Shown one piece after another: positions 21,805-34,600 of a stretch of 64,000 bases of DNA. A program made the position numbers and the translations under genes. Under the pieces are notes generated by a model. The model was not told the DNA's origin. It saw only the letters and a program-made list of their open reading frames with translations, and did no database searches. This stretch comes from Chelonoidis abingdonii (lineage: Eukaryota; Chordata; Testudines; Testudinidae). Positions within the stretch are counted from its first letter, which is position 1. Each line of letters begins with the position of its first letter. Where the stretch lies: the NCBI RefSeq assembly GCF_003597395.2, contig NC_133773.1, forward strand, positions 70,579,171-70,643,170, in the 5' to 3' direction.

Positions 21805-23700
21805 ATTACTTACCTGTAATTCTGCTTCTCTGAAGATATAATCATGCAGGATTCTCACTACTGGGTTTTAGCTTCTTAGTACAAAGCTGACAGATTTCTC
21901 TTAGCAGATAAAGCTTTCCAGTCCTAAAAGAGTGGTAGCAAGGTAGAACTCAAGCTGAGCTGACATGTCATCCTTGCCAAGTATAAATGCTGCCATCTTT
22001 ATCTTCCAGTCAGTTCCAGTGAGTGGGAGGCAATACTCCCTCAGATTCTTGGACTGATTTTAATTCAAAATCAGTGGCCTTAGCTTCTGTAAAGATTAAG
22101 GAAAAGTAGGATCATTTCCTGCACAGTCACTATGCTGGCGCTCCTCTGGAATAAAAAAGAACTTGGCATCAGATGAGTCCTGCTCATCTGAACAACAGAC
22201 CTCATTGCCCTGATCTTCAGTCAGCTCTCATCCAACCAGTGGAGGGGTCTAGATGACAGGGTGGCCTTCATTGTGGTAAGTGCTCCATGAGCCACTAACA
22301 CTAGCCGTGCTGAAGCCTTTAATGCAAGAGGCACCTGTGTTGAGGTCAGAGCTTCCTGTGCCAAGAGTATTGACCTTTGAGGCATTTGCATGCAAATGTG
22401 CCAATAGATTCTACCCTGCCAACACAGAGAGAGGGGAATACTTAAAAGTGAGTACTGTGGGCCTTGCAGAGGACCAGGACAGATAATGTCCAATTTCCTA
22501 GTTTATATTGGACTCACTATTTCCCCCATCTCTGCTTCTAGTGCATTAAAGCAGGGGGAATGGGAAATCTGGAGACCTGTTTTAGAGTCACCTGGAGGGA
22601 GGGGCTTCAACAGAAGTGCATCCAGGAGCTGCCAGAACACACCTTATGCTTCCTGTCTTAAGCCTCCTGTATGGATTTTCAGCTCATTCAAAGTACATCT
22701 GCCATCAGTGATGCTTGCTGGAGCCTCTCTATTGTTGACACAGGGTATTTTGGTGGTGAGAGCACTCTGCTGTGCATACTGATGCTGGGTCTAGTACAGC
22801 GCCAATATGTAGCACTAGCACTCCAATCTGCTTCTCAGTTGTCTTGGGAAACTCACGCTTCCACTTTCAGGGTCTACCCCTTGAAGCGCTCCAGACCAAC
22901 CTCATGCTGGACTTACAGGAATCTCTTTGGGCACCTTAGCAAAGGCTGGAGGTGTACATCAGGCTTCTTCAGTGCCATCTACAAATATATAAGACCCCTA
23001 CAACCTGAGGGAGATGACATAAGAAAGATGGACCTCAGTCTTTGTCATTATTTTGTACCACAGACTAGGTTTGACGACATTACATTGTCTTGCATCCTCC
23101 TTACTTACTATATCCCGCAACGAAAAAAAAGGGTATAAATGCATCTAGAAATGCACTGGGCTAATAGACCAAAGTGGTAAGCAGCAATGGAGAGATGCTG
23201 AGGTTCCTAACAAACTTCGACATTCTAGCATCTAGATTCAGGCACTGGTGCACCAAGAGCACTGCTGCAACAATGATGAAGCACTAGCAAAAAAGAAAAA
23301 AACAGTCACTAGAATGTCAAAAAGGCCAAAGACTAGTGGTGCATCAGCCTTAAGGTGGGCAATGAAGCATTAAAGCAGGTGTCAAAGCACAAAGAAAATA
23401 AGTGCTAGAGGCAGGTGCTGAAGCACTTAGATAAACAGTTGTGACATCCAGAAAGAAATGGGCCAAAGCACAGAGGCAAGCAATAAGGTACTGACAAAAC
23501 TCAGGCACTGAAGTGCTACAGAAATATGCCAGAGTACCCAGAACAAATAGCTCAGAAACACTAAACCATCTGGCCTGGAAGCAGAGGTGTGACCAAGAAA
23601 AGATATGATAAGCATCGCTGAGATCCAGAGGAGTGTTGGTGCAACAATAAATGTGATAAAACTGCTGCAGGGAGCACTTTTGCTGCTCAGAAAGGAACTG
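21805..23700 (+). mobile_element. Decayed DIRS-like 5' region (tentative)
   Basis: The segment begins with CTTACCTGTAATTCTGCTTC, followed by leader-like sequence (TATAAATGCTGCC, then TTCCAGTCAGTTCCAGTGAG) that resembles the DIRS leader seen on the minus strand at 58618-58892. Further on, 23150-23700 is dominated by GCACTGAAGCAC-type words, which I read as CpG-decayed GGCACCGAAGCACCG words typical of DIRS ORF1. The longest frame (22671-23138, 155 codons) has no recognised domain. The assignment is by resemblance only. Confidence 0.35.
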
Positions 23701-24888
23701 ACTGGAATGTATGGAAGGCAGTGTTAATAATCAACATGGCGTGGTGTGCAAATAGCCAGTAACAGCTAATTTACTCTCTACTTTGTTATTACTTTCCTCA
23801 AGGGTGAAATACCCCCAACCATCCTATGGATTAGGGTAATCCCACCAGATTTGCACTAAGAAGTTGAGACCAATGAGTGAGACTCCTGCATAGATGGTAG
23901 CTTTAACTGTGTATTAAATATATATATATATAGGCTTTGAAGCCATTGTGATATATTACATAGGTTGCATTCTTGTATTCACTTTGAACACAATCAATAG
24001 CAGTTACCAAGATCTGTACATCGTGTTTTGGAGTTGTAAAATTGCACAGAAAAGAGCTACAAAGGTAGTTGAATAAAGAGAGCTGGCAACATGACTTACA
24101 ACTTTTTATTAATAGAAACTTACTCAATGAACATTACAAGGACACCATTAATCTTCTCTACCTAATAATTCTATCACCATTAACAATTAGAGAGATATTT
24201 AGATTATGCAATCCAGCAGTACAGAAAAACACCAATACATTACAAGGCTTAGCATAAAACTGAAATTTACTAATAGAGGATTGTGTGGCTTGTTCATGCT
24301 AAGGGGAGACAATTATGCATAAAAGGGCTAATAATAGGTAGCTGACAAAGAGAATAGTGACACCCCCACCCATATTTAGGTCTGGCAAGGGGAGGAGAAG
24401 ACAGGTTTTGGTGTTAGAGTTAATTTTAGGAAGGGGTGCATGGAAGTGTTCTAAATGTTCAAGGAGTTGCCAGAACTGAGATTTCACCTCATTACTGGTA
24501 TTGATGGCTTTATATGCTCACTCTCAGCCAAACTGCTGATAACACTAGCAATCTAATCTCTTTTAAATCAGCACCTTGTTGTGCCATCATATGCAAGGGA
24601 GGGGGAAAAACGAGGGAGGAGGATAAAACCTTGTGATGGCCAGTCCCTTTGCTGGATTCTGAGACAGAGAGAGAGCTCTCCACTAAATGCTGCTGATAGG
24701 TTAGACTCCATTTTTAACTTTTTTATCACTATGACTAAGATACATATACATCAGACCCTGTTAGCAGTATCCTGAGCAGTTGTTTTTATACATAGTGTCT
24801 ATAGAGTGTAGACTACAAAACTGACCGTAACTATCCCATAGAAGTGCCCTTTGCACATAATGGGTGAAAGGTATGCTTTATACAGACA

Positions 24889-25174
24889 GCAGTGGCCCCC
24901 ACACAGAGGGGTTGCTCTCCCAGTGAGGCATGGCAGGGCCCAGGCCAGGCCCCACAAAGGACTGGGAAGGGAGTGCCACTCAGCCCAACTCTGCCCCCAG
25001 CTCCACTCTGGCCCAGGACCCAGTCCGCAGCTGTGGCCACCAGCTCCCAGCCCCCACTCTCAGCTGCCTGTTCCCAGCTGCGACTCCGCTCCTGGCCCTG
25101 AGGGGGATGGGGAGGGGGAAAAATAGTCTATTACTAGTAAGGATGGGTGCGAGAAATAAAGTTTGGAGACCACT
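24889..25174. mobile_element. hAT-derived repeat
   Basis: It begins CAGTGGCCCCCAC and ends AAAGTTTGGAGACCACTG, whose reverse complement CAGTGGTCTCCAAACTTT is a common hAT MITE terminus. The interior is GC-rich (PQLWP-like frames are artefacts). No exact target-site duplication was found. Confidence 0.5.
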
Positions 25175-26610
25175 GATATACACAATATAAAACTGGCAGG
25201 AGAACCAATTGGTAGAAGAACAAAAAACTGTGATAAATTTGATCTTACAGGTTGTAACATGGCTGCACTTTTTCAGACAACTGAAAAAATATGTACCCCT
25301 CAAAATATTCATAATCTAATCTAAAATAACTGTATTCTTTAAAAAGAATTGGTTATGTTCTTTAATAAGCAACTTGGGATGGAGGATACTTCATTTACTG
25401 CAGCAGTACACTACTTCTAAAAATGAAAAAAAAGACAGTCCTATTATAAAGCAAGAAAGATTGTTTAGAAGATGAAATCTTGATCTTTTGCACTAGATTG
25501 TTATCAATATGCTTATATTTGATAGCATGTTTTAAATAGGAAAGAAGGCAGTTAGCCAAAATATAACCCCAGAAGTATTTTTATTTTTGTTCAGATTTAT
25601 AATGGAGAGTTTAAGAGTCTAACCCTGCACCATGGTAAGCATCTTCAACTCCCAGTGAAGTCAGGATTAATCCTTAATGATGAATATTAATGGGAATTAA
25701 GTAGGGGATTTTCACAGGCACAAATGACAATTGTGCACATAAGGTAAAATTTTCAGAAGCGCTTCAGTGAGTAGGAATAAAAGTGCCATTGAAAGGCATT
25801 TTCAACTTACTTTCAGTGGCAGTTAGGTGCCTGACTGCCATTTGTTCCTTTGAAAACCTAGCTCTAAATCATCTTGCAAATAAGAAGCTCAGTGGATACA
25901 TTTCAATTTTCTGTCCTGTTTCAGCTAAGAAACAGTGAGCGGGCTTTTCAAAAATCTTATTCTAATTCATTTTTATTTTCTAACTTATGGAATATGTCAT
26001 TCAGATACAAAATTGTTGTTCTAGTTTGATTTAATTTACATTAGTGGACAATTAAGAAAGGACTGCCTCTAGATATTTTGAGCTACTATTTTCTTAAACA
26101 AAGAATTTCAAGAAGTTATCAAGAGTTTAAGCTATGTCCTGAAAACCGGTGGCTTTATGGCCCAATGAATGCAAATAACTTTATGCATAACACTGTATTT
26201 CTTTCAGTTAAAGTGTTATAGCCAGTAGTAAAAATAGTTAATAAAAAGTTAATTTCATAATGTTGGAAAAGCAGAGAGAAAATTAATGCTAATAATTTTG
26301 TCCTTTTATTTTGGTCCTTCTCTTTCCTCTCTGTGGAGGCTAGTAACAGAAACAACAATTCTATAAAAGCATTAATTGTTCTTTTACATTTTATTTAGAA
26401 TTTCTTGAATCTCAGCTAAGTTTCTCCAGTTCAGCTTGGTTTTTAGCTTTCTTTTTCACTTTATATTCACAGTAGTTCAAAACCTTTAAACAAATTCATA
26501 GCAGAACTCTTAAGAGCTTGTAATTCACTATAAACTTTTTAACGTGTTCCCAAAAGATAAACCAGTACAATAAGGTGAGTCAGCACCTGTAGGTTATTCT
26601 CATCTTTTAC

Positions 26611-26832
26611 CTTGCTGTCTCTGGAAGCAGTAGCACCACTCATTATTAGATATCAAACTGTCTTTGTATGTGTCACAGACATTGAAGAATGCCTTGGTGC
26701 ACTGTTCATTCTTGTCAAGGTAAATGCTTCCAAGCTCTGACTGGTCTAACAGCAGGTCATAGTTCGTATCAAGTCTGTTAAACATCCAGCCAAGGGAGTC
26801 CTTGCAAATTGGCAAAATGCTGGTATCAAATC
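26611..26832 (-). CDS. SPOCK3, exon for the extracellular calcium-binding (SPARC EC) domain
   Basis: 74 codons: acceptor CCTCATAG, then GA completes an Arg codon, giving FDTSILPICKDSLGWMFNRL, a DTNYDLLLDQSELGSIYL block and DKNEQCTKAFFNVCDTYKD, then LISNNEWCYCFQRQQ before GTAAAAG. The DTNYDLLLDQSE stretch is an EF-hand loop with Asp/Asn ligands, and the closely spaced Cys residues hold the EC fold. Wording such as RFDTSILPICKDS and NEWCYCFQRQQ is SPOCK3-specific as far as I recall. The phase matches 48042 upstream and 18670 downstream. Confidence 0.97.
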
Positions 26833-27424
26833 CTATGAGGTAAAAATATAAAGAAATCAGATAACAGTAAAAGATACAACTAAACTCAGCCAAGGAAAGA
26901 AAGTGCTGTGTCATGGATATGACTTTACTGAAATAGACACAGTACATAAATAGTGAATGTTATTGATAGCCTGTGTATAAGTAATATGCTAACTTTATAA
27001 AAAACATCAATAACTTTATCTGTTAAAAATTAGCCCCCCCCGTCATGCTCAAAACATTAAAAAATATGACCCTTTCCCCAAAAAATTAATACAGGAAACA
27101 CATATTGGAGAATAAATGATCTAGAATGATTTTCAGGAAAGAAATTCTCTTAAAGGATTTTAATGACATCATAAATCAGGAGAATGGAGCTCGAATGGTT
27201 TGTGATGTTCACAGAACCAGGAAAAAGGAATAAATTCAGTGGAACTCATTGCAGCCCATTTGTTGCTTCCTATGATGCGTATTAAACACTTTAAAGGGCT
27301 ATTCTCATCCTTAGCAACACTTTAAAAATTATAACATCAACAGCATGCACTAAGGATATTGCTCAAAAAACAATTTATTCATTCCTCCCTTCCAAATGCC
27401 TGACTGGCACAGTTAAGCCAGCCT

Positions 27425-27618
27425 GAACTCCCCATGTAGACAGCACCAAGTTGATAGAAAAATTATTCCATCAACCTAGCTACCGACTTTTGGGGAGGTG
27501 GATTACCTATGCTGATAGGAGAATCCGCTCCATCAGCATAGGTAGTGAAGCGCTACAGCAGCACAGCTGCAGAAGCATGGCTGTGCCACTGTAGGTTTTT
27601 AAGTGTAGATAAGCCCCT
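27425..27618. mobile_element. MITE with GTAGAC/GTGTAGA termini
   Basis: It starts near CCCCATGTAGACAGCACC and ends GTGTAGATAAGCCCCTA, roughly inverted. Inside are CATCAACCTAGCTACCG and CTACAGCAGCACAGCTGC, which I recognise as a common turtle short DNA element. It abuts the 5' end of the next CR1. Ends are approximate. Confidence 0.5.
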
Positions 27619-28712
27619 AGTTGGCAGGGTCTGACAAAATACATTATAGAATGCATAAGGAACTGTCTGAAGAGATCTCTAAGCCATGAGTAATCATCTT
27701 TGAAAACTTGTGGAGGACAGGAAAGAAATTCCAGAAAACTGGAAAAGGGCAAACATAGCACCTGTTTATAAAAAGAGAATAAGGACAACCCAGGGAATTA
27801 TAGAACAGTCATCTTAACTTGGGTACCCAGAAAGATAATGGAGCAAATAATCAATCTATTTGTAAGCACCCAGAAGATAATAAGGTGATAAGTAACAGTC
27901 AACATATACTTCTCAAGAATAGATTACGTCAAACCAACCTAATATCCTTCTTTGACAGGGAACAAGCTTTGTGATAGTGGGGAAGCAGCAGGTGTGATAT
28001 ATCTCAACTTTAGTAAGGCTTTTGATACTGTCTCACATGACTATCTCAAACAAACAAGGGAAATACTACTAAGCTAGAGCTACTATAGGTGGGAAATATA
28101 GCCTAGACAAACCTAATTAAAGTGGGTTCACAACTCAGAGAGTATTTATCAGTGTTTCAAACTCAAGCTAGGAGGACATATCAAGTGGGGTCCTACAGGT
28201 AACTGTCCTGAGTCCAGTTCTATTCATTATTTTCATAAATGATTTGGATAATGGCATACAGAGAACATTTATAAAATTTGTAGACAATGCCAGGCTGGGA
28301 TGGGCTCTATGTACTTTGGAGGACAAGATTAGAGTTCAAAATGATCTTGACAAACTGGAGAAATAGTCTGAAATAAATAGGATGAAATTCAATAAGGAAT
28401 AAGCAACTGCACAAATACCAAATAGGAAATGACTGCCAACAAAGTACCGCAGAAAAGGATCTGGGGGTTTTAGTGGAACACAAACTAAATACAAGTCAAC
28501 AATATAATACCACTGCAAAAAAAAAGTGAACATTATTCAGAGATTTTTTTTTTTTATGGAAGACATAAGAAGTAATTCTTCCATGTTACTCAGCACTTAT
28601 AAGGCCTCATTTGGAGTACTGTATCGAGTTTTGGGCATCACACTTTGGGAAAGATGTGGATAAACTGGAGAAAGTCCAGAGGAGAGCAACAAAAATGATT
28701 AAAAGTCTAGAA

Positions 28713-29000
28713 AGTGGTTCTCAACCAGGTGGTACACAAAGGTCTTCCAGGGGATACATCAGTGCATCTAGATATTTGCCTAGTTTTACAACAGGCTACA
28801 TAAAAAGCGCTAGCAAAGTCAGTACAAACTAAAATTCCATATGGACAAAATGAAAAAGTAAGCAATTTTTCAGTAATAGTTTTGTATTTTTGTCTGATTT
28901 TGTAAGCAAGTAGTTTTTAAGTGAGGTGAAACTTAAGGTGTGCAAGACAAATCAGACATCTGTAAGGGGTACAGTAGTCTGGAAAGACTGAGAACCACTG
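28713..29000. mobile_element. hAT MITE nested in CR1
   Basis: It starts AGTGGTTCTCAACC and ends GAGAACCACTG. Both flanks read GTCTAGAA (28705-28712 and 29001-29008), an exact 8-base duplication. Removing it rejoins the CR1 words TTAAAAGTCTAGAA and AACATGAGCTACGAGG. Confidence 0.9.
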
Positions 29001-29331
29001 GTCTAGAAAACATGAGCTACGAGGAAAGATTAAAAAAATGGAGTTGTTTAGTCTGGAGAAGAGCAGACTGATGGGGGATATGGTAACACTCTAAGTACAT
29101 AAAAGGCTTTTATAAAGAGGAGGGTGATAAAGTGTTCTCCTTAAGCACTGAGGAGAGAACAGAAGAAACAAGCTTAAATTGCAGCAAGGGAATTTAGGCT
29201 GGACATTAGGAAAAACTTCCTGTCAGGATGGTTATATTCTGGAGCTTATTACCTAGGCAGGTTGTGGAATCTCCATCACTGGAGGTTTTTAAGAACAGGT
29301 TAGACAATCATCTGCCAAGAACAGTCTAGAT

Positions 29332-29637
29332 TAGGGGTCAGCAACCTTTCAGAAGTGAGGTGCTGAGTCTTCATTTATTCACTCTAATTTAAGATTTCAT
29401 GTGCAAGTAATATTTTTTAACATTTTTAGCTCTCTTTCTATAAGTCTATAATATATAACAATTACTGTTGTATGTAAAGTAAATAAAGGGTTTAAAATGT
29501 TTAAGAAGCTTCATTTAAAATTAAATTAAAATGCAGAGCCTCATAGATCAGTGGCCAGGACCCGGGCAGTGTGAGTGCCACTGAAAATCAGCTCCCGTCC
29601 CACCTTTGGTACGCATGCCATAGGTTGCCTACCCCTG
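29332..29637. mobile_element. Second hAT MITE nested in CR1
   Basis: It starts TAGGGGTCAGCAACC and ends GGTTGCCTACCCCTG, with flanks GTCTAGAT (29324-29331) and GTCTAGAC (29638-29645). The interior includes CTCTAATTTAAGATTTCATG and is AT-rich. It belongs to a different subfamily from the one at 28713, judged by its terminal sequence. Confidence 0.88.
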
Positions 29638-30129
29638 GTCTAGACAATATTCAGTCCTGTCTTTATGCAGGGGACCGGCCAAGATGACATATTGAGATCC
29701 CTTCTAGTCCAACATTTCTATGATTCTATAATAGGCAAGAGGCAGACACCAAGATTTTGTTGAATATATCTCTCTTCTACACACAAGCATATCATACATA
29801 ATTTGAAAGCTTATTATGTGTATTTTAATATGAGGTGTGATGTGGAGCTGTCAAATAGTGCCATTACCACAAAAATATGGGATAAACAATGACACACTAT
29901 CAACACATTAAAATGACCACTGAAATATTTTCTTTTTGTTAATTTAATGACTCCACGTATTCTTTAAAGACATAAAATGGGATTTCTTTGTGACCTCAAA
30001 GCATCATAAAAACAATGAAATGGATAAAACTAATTTAATAATAAATTTGTACAGATATCATTGAAATATAATAGTGCCAGTGACATTTCTAGTTAACACA
30101 ATTATCATCTTGTTATCATTATGGTCTCT

Positions 30130-31660
30130 GTCAAGACTGCATGGGTTACCACAGTCTTTGTACACGATTCTGGCATGTACACGATTCTGTACAGGGAAGA
30201 TTGCGCAGTGACTTCGACAAGATCTTATTTATGCCTGTATCAGGAGAAGTTCAGATGTCGTTGGGCACTTGAAGAATACAGGAAGTAGTTCATCATCCAC
30301 TTTTTTCCATCCATGTTGCAATAGTGATCCAATATCTGGTTTGCTCATGTGTGAAAACATCAAAATCTTTCTTTGTGATTTTTTTTTCACATGCTCTTCA
30401 AAACTGTCCTCATATGGTGGAAGTCTAGTCAGTGACTTGTCCTCTTAGATGGCTAGATTGAGGCACAAGCAATTCAGGTCTCTGTGGGTCTCCTTTTCTT
30501 TCTCACTCTGGTCATACAGCACTGTTGCCAACTTCCTTGCCCATCACTCTATTAAAATTTTGCCAGATCTCTGAAGCGGTAACTTCCCTTAACTTTGGCA
30601 ACATTAAACTCAGGGTTTTTTTCCTAATACTAAATTGGGATGATACTGAGTTACATCTTGTTAATGATTGTACAGCAGGAAGTATGTTGCAAAAAAGTCA
30701 GGAGTGCATCACAAATTGCATGCACAAATATGAAGTGCTGCTTTTTACTTGTGCTGGAAATGGTTCCTGTTTCAATCCACATGTTATCTGTGAGTTCCAT
30801 TTTTGGAAAGTAATTAACAGCAAAGACCAAAACATTTGTATCAGGTGACCTAATTACTATGGTTCCTTTGACACGAAAAGCCATATTGGCATATACAATG
30901 AAGAAACATCCTTGTGTGCATTTCCTCTTGAGTACTGTACAAGTCTTGGGCTTCTTCAACACTTCTACTGGTGATGGATTTTGCTACTTCACCATTTGAA
31001 AAGCCTCCGGTAAGATGATTTGTTTTGTTGGGTGTGCTCCATATATTCACAAAGGAATTTTACAAGTGACTGCCTATTGGATGCCATGTTTAGAATGTTT
31101 TTTCACGGAAGCACAGGACTACCACCTGGTATTTCTATGCATCTGACTTTAGATCCTGTTGGGGTCTGTCTTTCTGCAGTTTTCACAGAGTTCCTGTCAA
31201 AAACTCTGATTACGAAATAAACCTGGTAAAATCTTTTTAGGGCCTGCCTCGCATACTCAGCAGCCAATTCATCAAATGTGTCTCCAGACATCATTTGTCT
31301 TACAGTTATGGCATCTCTGATATACACATGGTTTCTTTGTTGCATGTTCTTAGCTCATGGATTCTTCAGCTTAAACTTTCAGCGGATGCCCTAACTCAGC
31401 TTTGCTTGTTCTTCTCAATGGAAGAGGGACATAGTCACCTAAAAGGACTGTGCCTAAGAACAGATGCCATTGAAATACCTCTGCATCTTTTTCAGGACAG
31501 GGCTCTGAGGAAAAAAAATTCTAGACTGACAGCTGTTGTGATTGTCTCTCCCTTGCCAGACTTAAATGTGATTTTTGACATATCAGCAAATGTTTTTATG
31601 CCAAATTTCTTGACTGGACTGAAAAAACTGCATATCGTCATAATCAAGTGAACCTCTCAC
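30130..31660 (-). pseudogene. Remnant of a multicopy metazoan PIN-like gene family
   Basis: Minus-strand frames give, in order, MSGDTFDELAAEYARQALKR and VIRVFDRNSVKTAERQ (31345-31103), GGFSNGEVAKSI and EEMHTRMFLHCICQYG (31050-30850), GTIVIRSPDTNVLVFAVNYF and NMWIETGTIS (30962-30651), then, further down, HMSKPDIGSLLQHGWKKVDD. This series matches a family I know from many metazoan genomes with the signature HEEADTR, SPDTDVLVL, ALTGCDTTS and a C-terminal Cys-rich part. The SPDTDVLVL block looks like a PIN-type nuclease fold. The function is unknown. Here a key Asp is Asn (SPDTN) and several stops interrupt it. It lies inside a SPOCK3 intron, in the same orientation as the host gene. Confidence 0.55.
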
Positions 31661-34600
31661 ACATCTCTCCATTTGTTCTTCAACTACATTTGCTATTTTC
31701 AGTAGAGACTCTTGTACATCTGATGTTACATGCACCTGGTAGATATGTTGATTAGCACCTCTGGATGCTCATGTCAAATGGATTCATTATATTGTTGATG
31801 ACATGGTTGGCAAGAGCTGTAACGTGCTGTTCATCCCTCCTCACTGGAAAGGAAAGGACTTGTTATGGACTTTGTCATCACTACTTCGTGTTAGGTCACT
31901 TCCTTCTCTCATAGTTTTTGCATATTCATAATATGAAGCTGTGTATTGTCATCTCTAACACTAATACTGACCTGTGCATAATAGTCACTGAATTAGAGTT
32001 AGTTTCTAGAATATTTCAAAGGCTAGTACTACATGCATAGCCAATTACAAATTAAAACCTTCTACCAGACAGAGTAGATGTTACATTATATGCACAAGAG
32101 CTTACAAATGGAGAAGCATTACGTTAGGAATTCACGTACTTTTATAGCTACCCACTATGGGCATGCAATCTACTGCTACTGGTGCACAAACTTCAGTGGA
32201 GACTAATCTAGTCAGCAGATTTCAATTGAAAATATAGAAAACTATCATCATTTGTGGGTGGGTGAGCTGTGACAACAGTGCGCAAATAATGGCAAAATAT
32301 TAAATATTTTAGTTTAAAAAGATTTATGAAATGTCAAAAATTATTTTACAAACATTGTTTGATGAAAATCAATTATGGTCCTAACCACCTAGAGCAGCCT
32401 TCCTATTTTATTAGGTTTTGGAATACTAATAAGTATCTCAGTTAAGGATGAGCACCTAGTAATATTCAGATTTTGAAGTTATTTGGAACCTTAAACTATT
32501 AATTCTTTAGGACATACTCCCCAAGACACTAATATCTCACCACACCTACTGCTGCTCCTCCACTACTAGGGATGCTTCACTGGCTTTCAGCGTCAAATCC
32601 TTAAGTGCTTGGATTCAGTTGCTAAAGGTTTTCTGTCCACTGTGAGAGCATGACACGAAAGAGAATGTCTGTAGTCCTGGCTCTGTGTGCATGTGTGTAC
32701 ATGTATGTGTACGAGTGGGAAATACGTGATTTTTCTGCCCAAAATAACTTTTTGAAGTTCGGCAGAGAGCAGTCCCACAGAACCCAAGACAGCTGCTAAG
32801 AAGGAACAGCCACTAGGTGTCCCTGAACAACAATGAGGAGGTTGTGGGGGTCATGTGGTTCCATAAAATGTCAGACCAGATGGGAAGGCGAAATCAAAGG
32901 CAATAGTAACCCACAACAAAAGACATTAAAGGAGGAATCTTGAGGCCAGTTGAGAGAAGAACTGTAGGCTGAGGGAGTCCTGTGAGTGGGTTTGTTGGAG
33001 GATGGATCACAAATACTTGGGACACAAAACTTTCAGATTAGTATTTGAAAAAATGCTAGAAAGGCTCAAATTTGAACCATTAAAGACATCAATTGCACAT
33101 TACTAGCTTCTAATCTCTATTCAGTATAAGCTACAAATGTGTATAAGCAACAAATTCCTACCACATTTTCTCAACAGACCAAGAACAAACAAAATTGCTT
33201 AGATGCATTTCATTGGATTTTTACTAACCTCCTTCCAATCCTCTCCCAAAGAAGCAACACACAAAATATACTGAGAGACACATTGTTGAAGATCTTAAGA
33301 CTGTATAAATTACTAAATCTCAGATAAATTTAAATTATACTCCATCTCAAAAGACATCATCCCTCATTCTTTCTTATGTTTCACACCAATTCGCCAACTG
33401 ATTACATCACAGATTCTTGTTCTTCCCAATTTTTGTCATTTTTTACTGTGAAGCCTTTAAGTACAAAATGTATCTTTCCTCATCATTTCTGAGTGCATAT
33501 GTGGGTATAGATGGAGTTTAGAAAGAGGCTGTTGTGTGGTTCATGCCTAAATTGGTCATCAAAAAAACCATTAAAGATCAGATATTATTTTATTCCAATA
33601 ATTTTTTAATAAGGACATTTGGGATCCAAGAAATATATATTCATTATATTTCTCTAATTTAAGATATAATAGACATACAGTTGAATACTGAAATATACCA
33701 TTAGAAATATTGTTTTATGATGCAGTGGATTTTGGAAAAACTAAGTATAAAACATAAGAAATGCTTCAGACTATTTCAAAATTAGGCAATTCTCTATCAA
33801 AAAATCGTAGTGCCTATTCCCAATCTCAGAGATAAGACTGAGAAGAATTTTAGGTGCTATAATGTAACATATTTATTACAGAAAGATTTGGCTAACTTAA
33901 ATCTTCCACCTGTTACTGATATAGAACAGTATCATATAACATTGTTATCTCACTGGTTCTATGGGGTAATTCATGTTACTCTGATTCCGTTCTCTAGACA
34001 CGTCAGTCCAATTCCAGACCCAATGGCAGAATGCTGGATTATTATGAGTCATTCAGGAGATGCAATTTCCCTTTCATTAGGTGTGGGGCTTTTGTGAGAA
34101 TCTGAGTGGGTTTGGGAGACAGTTTCTGTTCTGCAATGTTTTTCTTCCTGAGTGATTGCTTCATGAGCGCGGTGTTTCCCAGTTTATTTGTAATTGTTAT
34201 GGATTCTGTTTTTAATCGATGACACAGCCAAGTCCCTAGAGCTTGCAATGGAACTGTTTCATGCTGTTAAATTGAAACAAATGAAAAAATAAAATCTGCA
34301 CTGAAGATTAAATGTGCTACATAAGGGAAAAGTGCTATTCTCTGCTTGCATCTGCTACAGCTTCTGCAACTCAGAAATGCCAGGCTGAACATAGTCAACA
34401 GTAACAAAATGTGTTAGGAAGCAACTGAGTTTTGAATTGGTAAAAAATTCCCTAAATTGGCTATCAATTAGCCACAAATTTAAGAAAATAAAAAATAAGT
34501 ATTATTTGTAGTATAGTGCAGGCATGTATAGAAAGAAAAAAAAAAGAGGGCTGTGAAAAAAACTTTTCTTGCACAAAAATTGACTGATCATATGACCAAC

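Larger units (their letters stand above)
18671..26610. other. SPOCK3 intron
   Basis: A 7.9-kb intron. It holds a hAT MITE at 19337-19598, a decayed DIRS-like region at about 21805-23700 and a hAT-derived piece at 24889-25174. The stretches 18671-19328, 19607-21804, 23701-24888 and 25175-26610 are AT-rich with nothing recognised beyond short TG/TA runs (for example around 18985-19010 and 23917-23930). Confidence 0.75.
27620..29735 (+). mobile_element. CR1 LINE, 5'-truncated, with two nested hATs
   Basis: Decayed reverse-transcriptase words run in order: a KIMEQII-like block, GVIYLNFSKAFDTVSHD (the catalytic-domain lead-in), FINDLDNGI, a FVDN block where FADDT is expected (active-site Asp lost), [31 protein letters not shown] and TKMIK. 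Then come 3' sequences such as GTTGTGGAATCTCCATCACT, ending in a TCTATGATTCTATA tail. Many stops are present. The 5' end begins within the RT, as expected from incomplete reverse transcription. Confidence 0.85.

Noticed and set aside
22671..23138. 155-codon + strand open frame
   Set aside because: No recognised domain, and it sits in a region that resembles a decayed DIRS element.
24830..25312. Overlapping Pro/Gly-rich frames on both strands
   Set aside because: They are explained by the GC-rich interior of a hAT-derived repeat.
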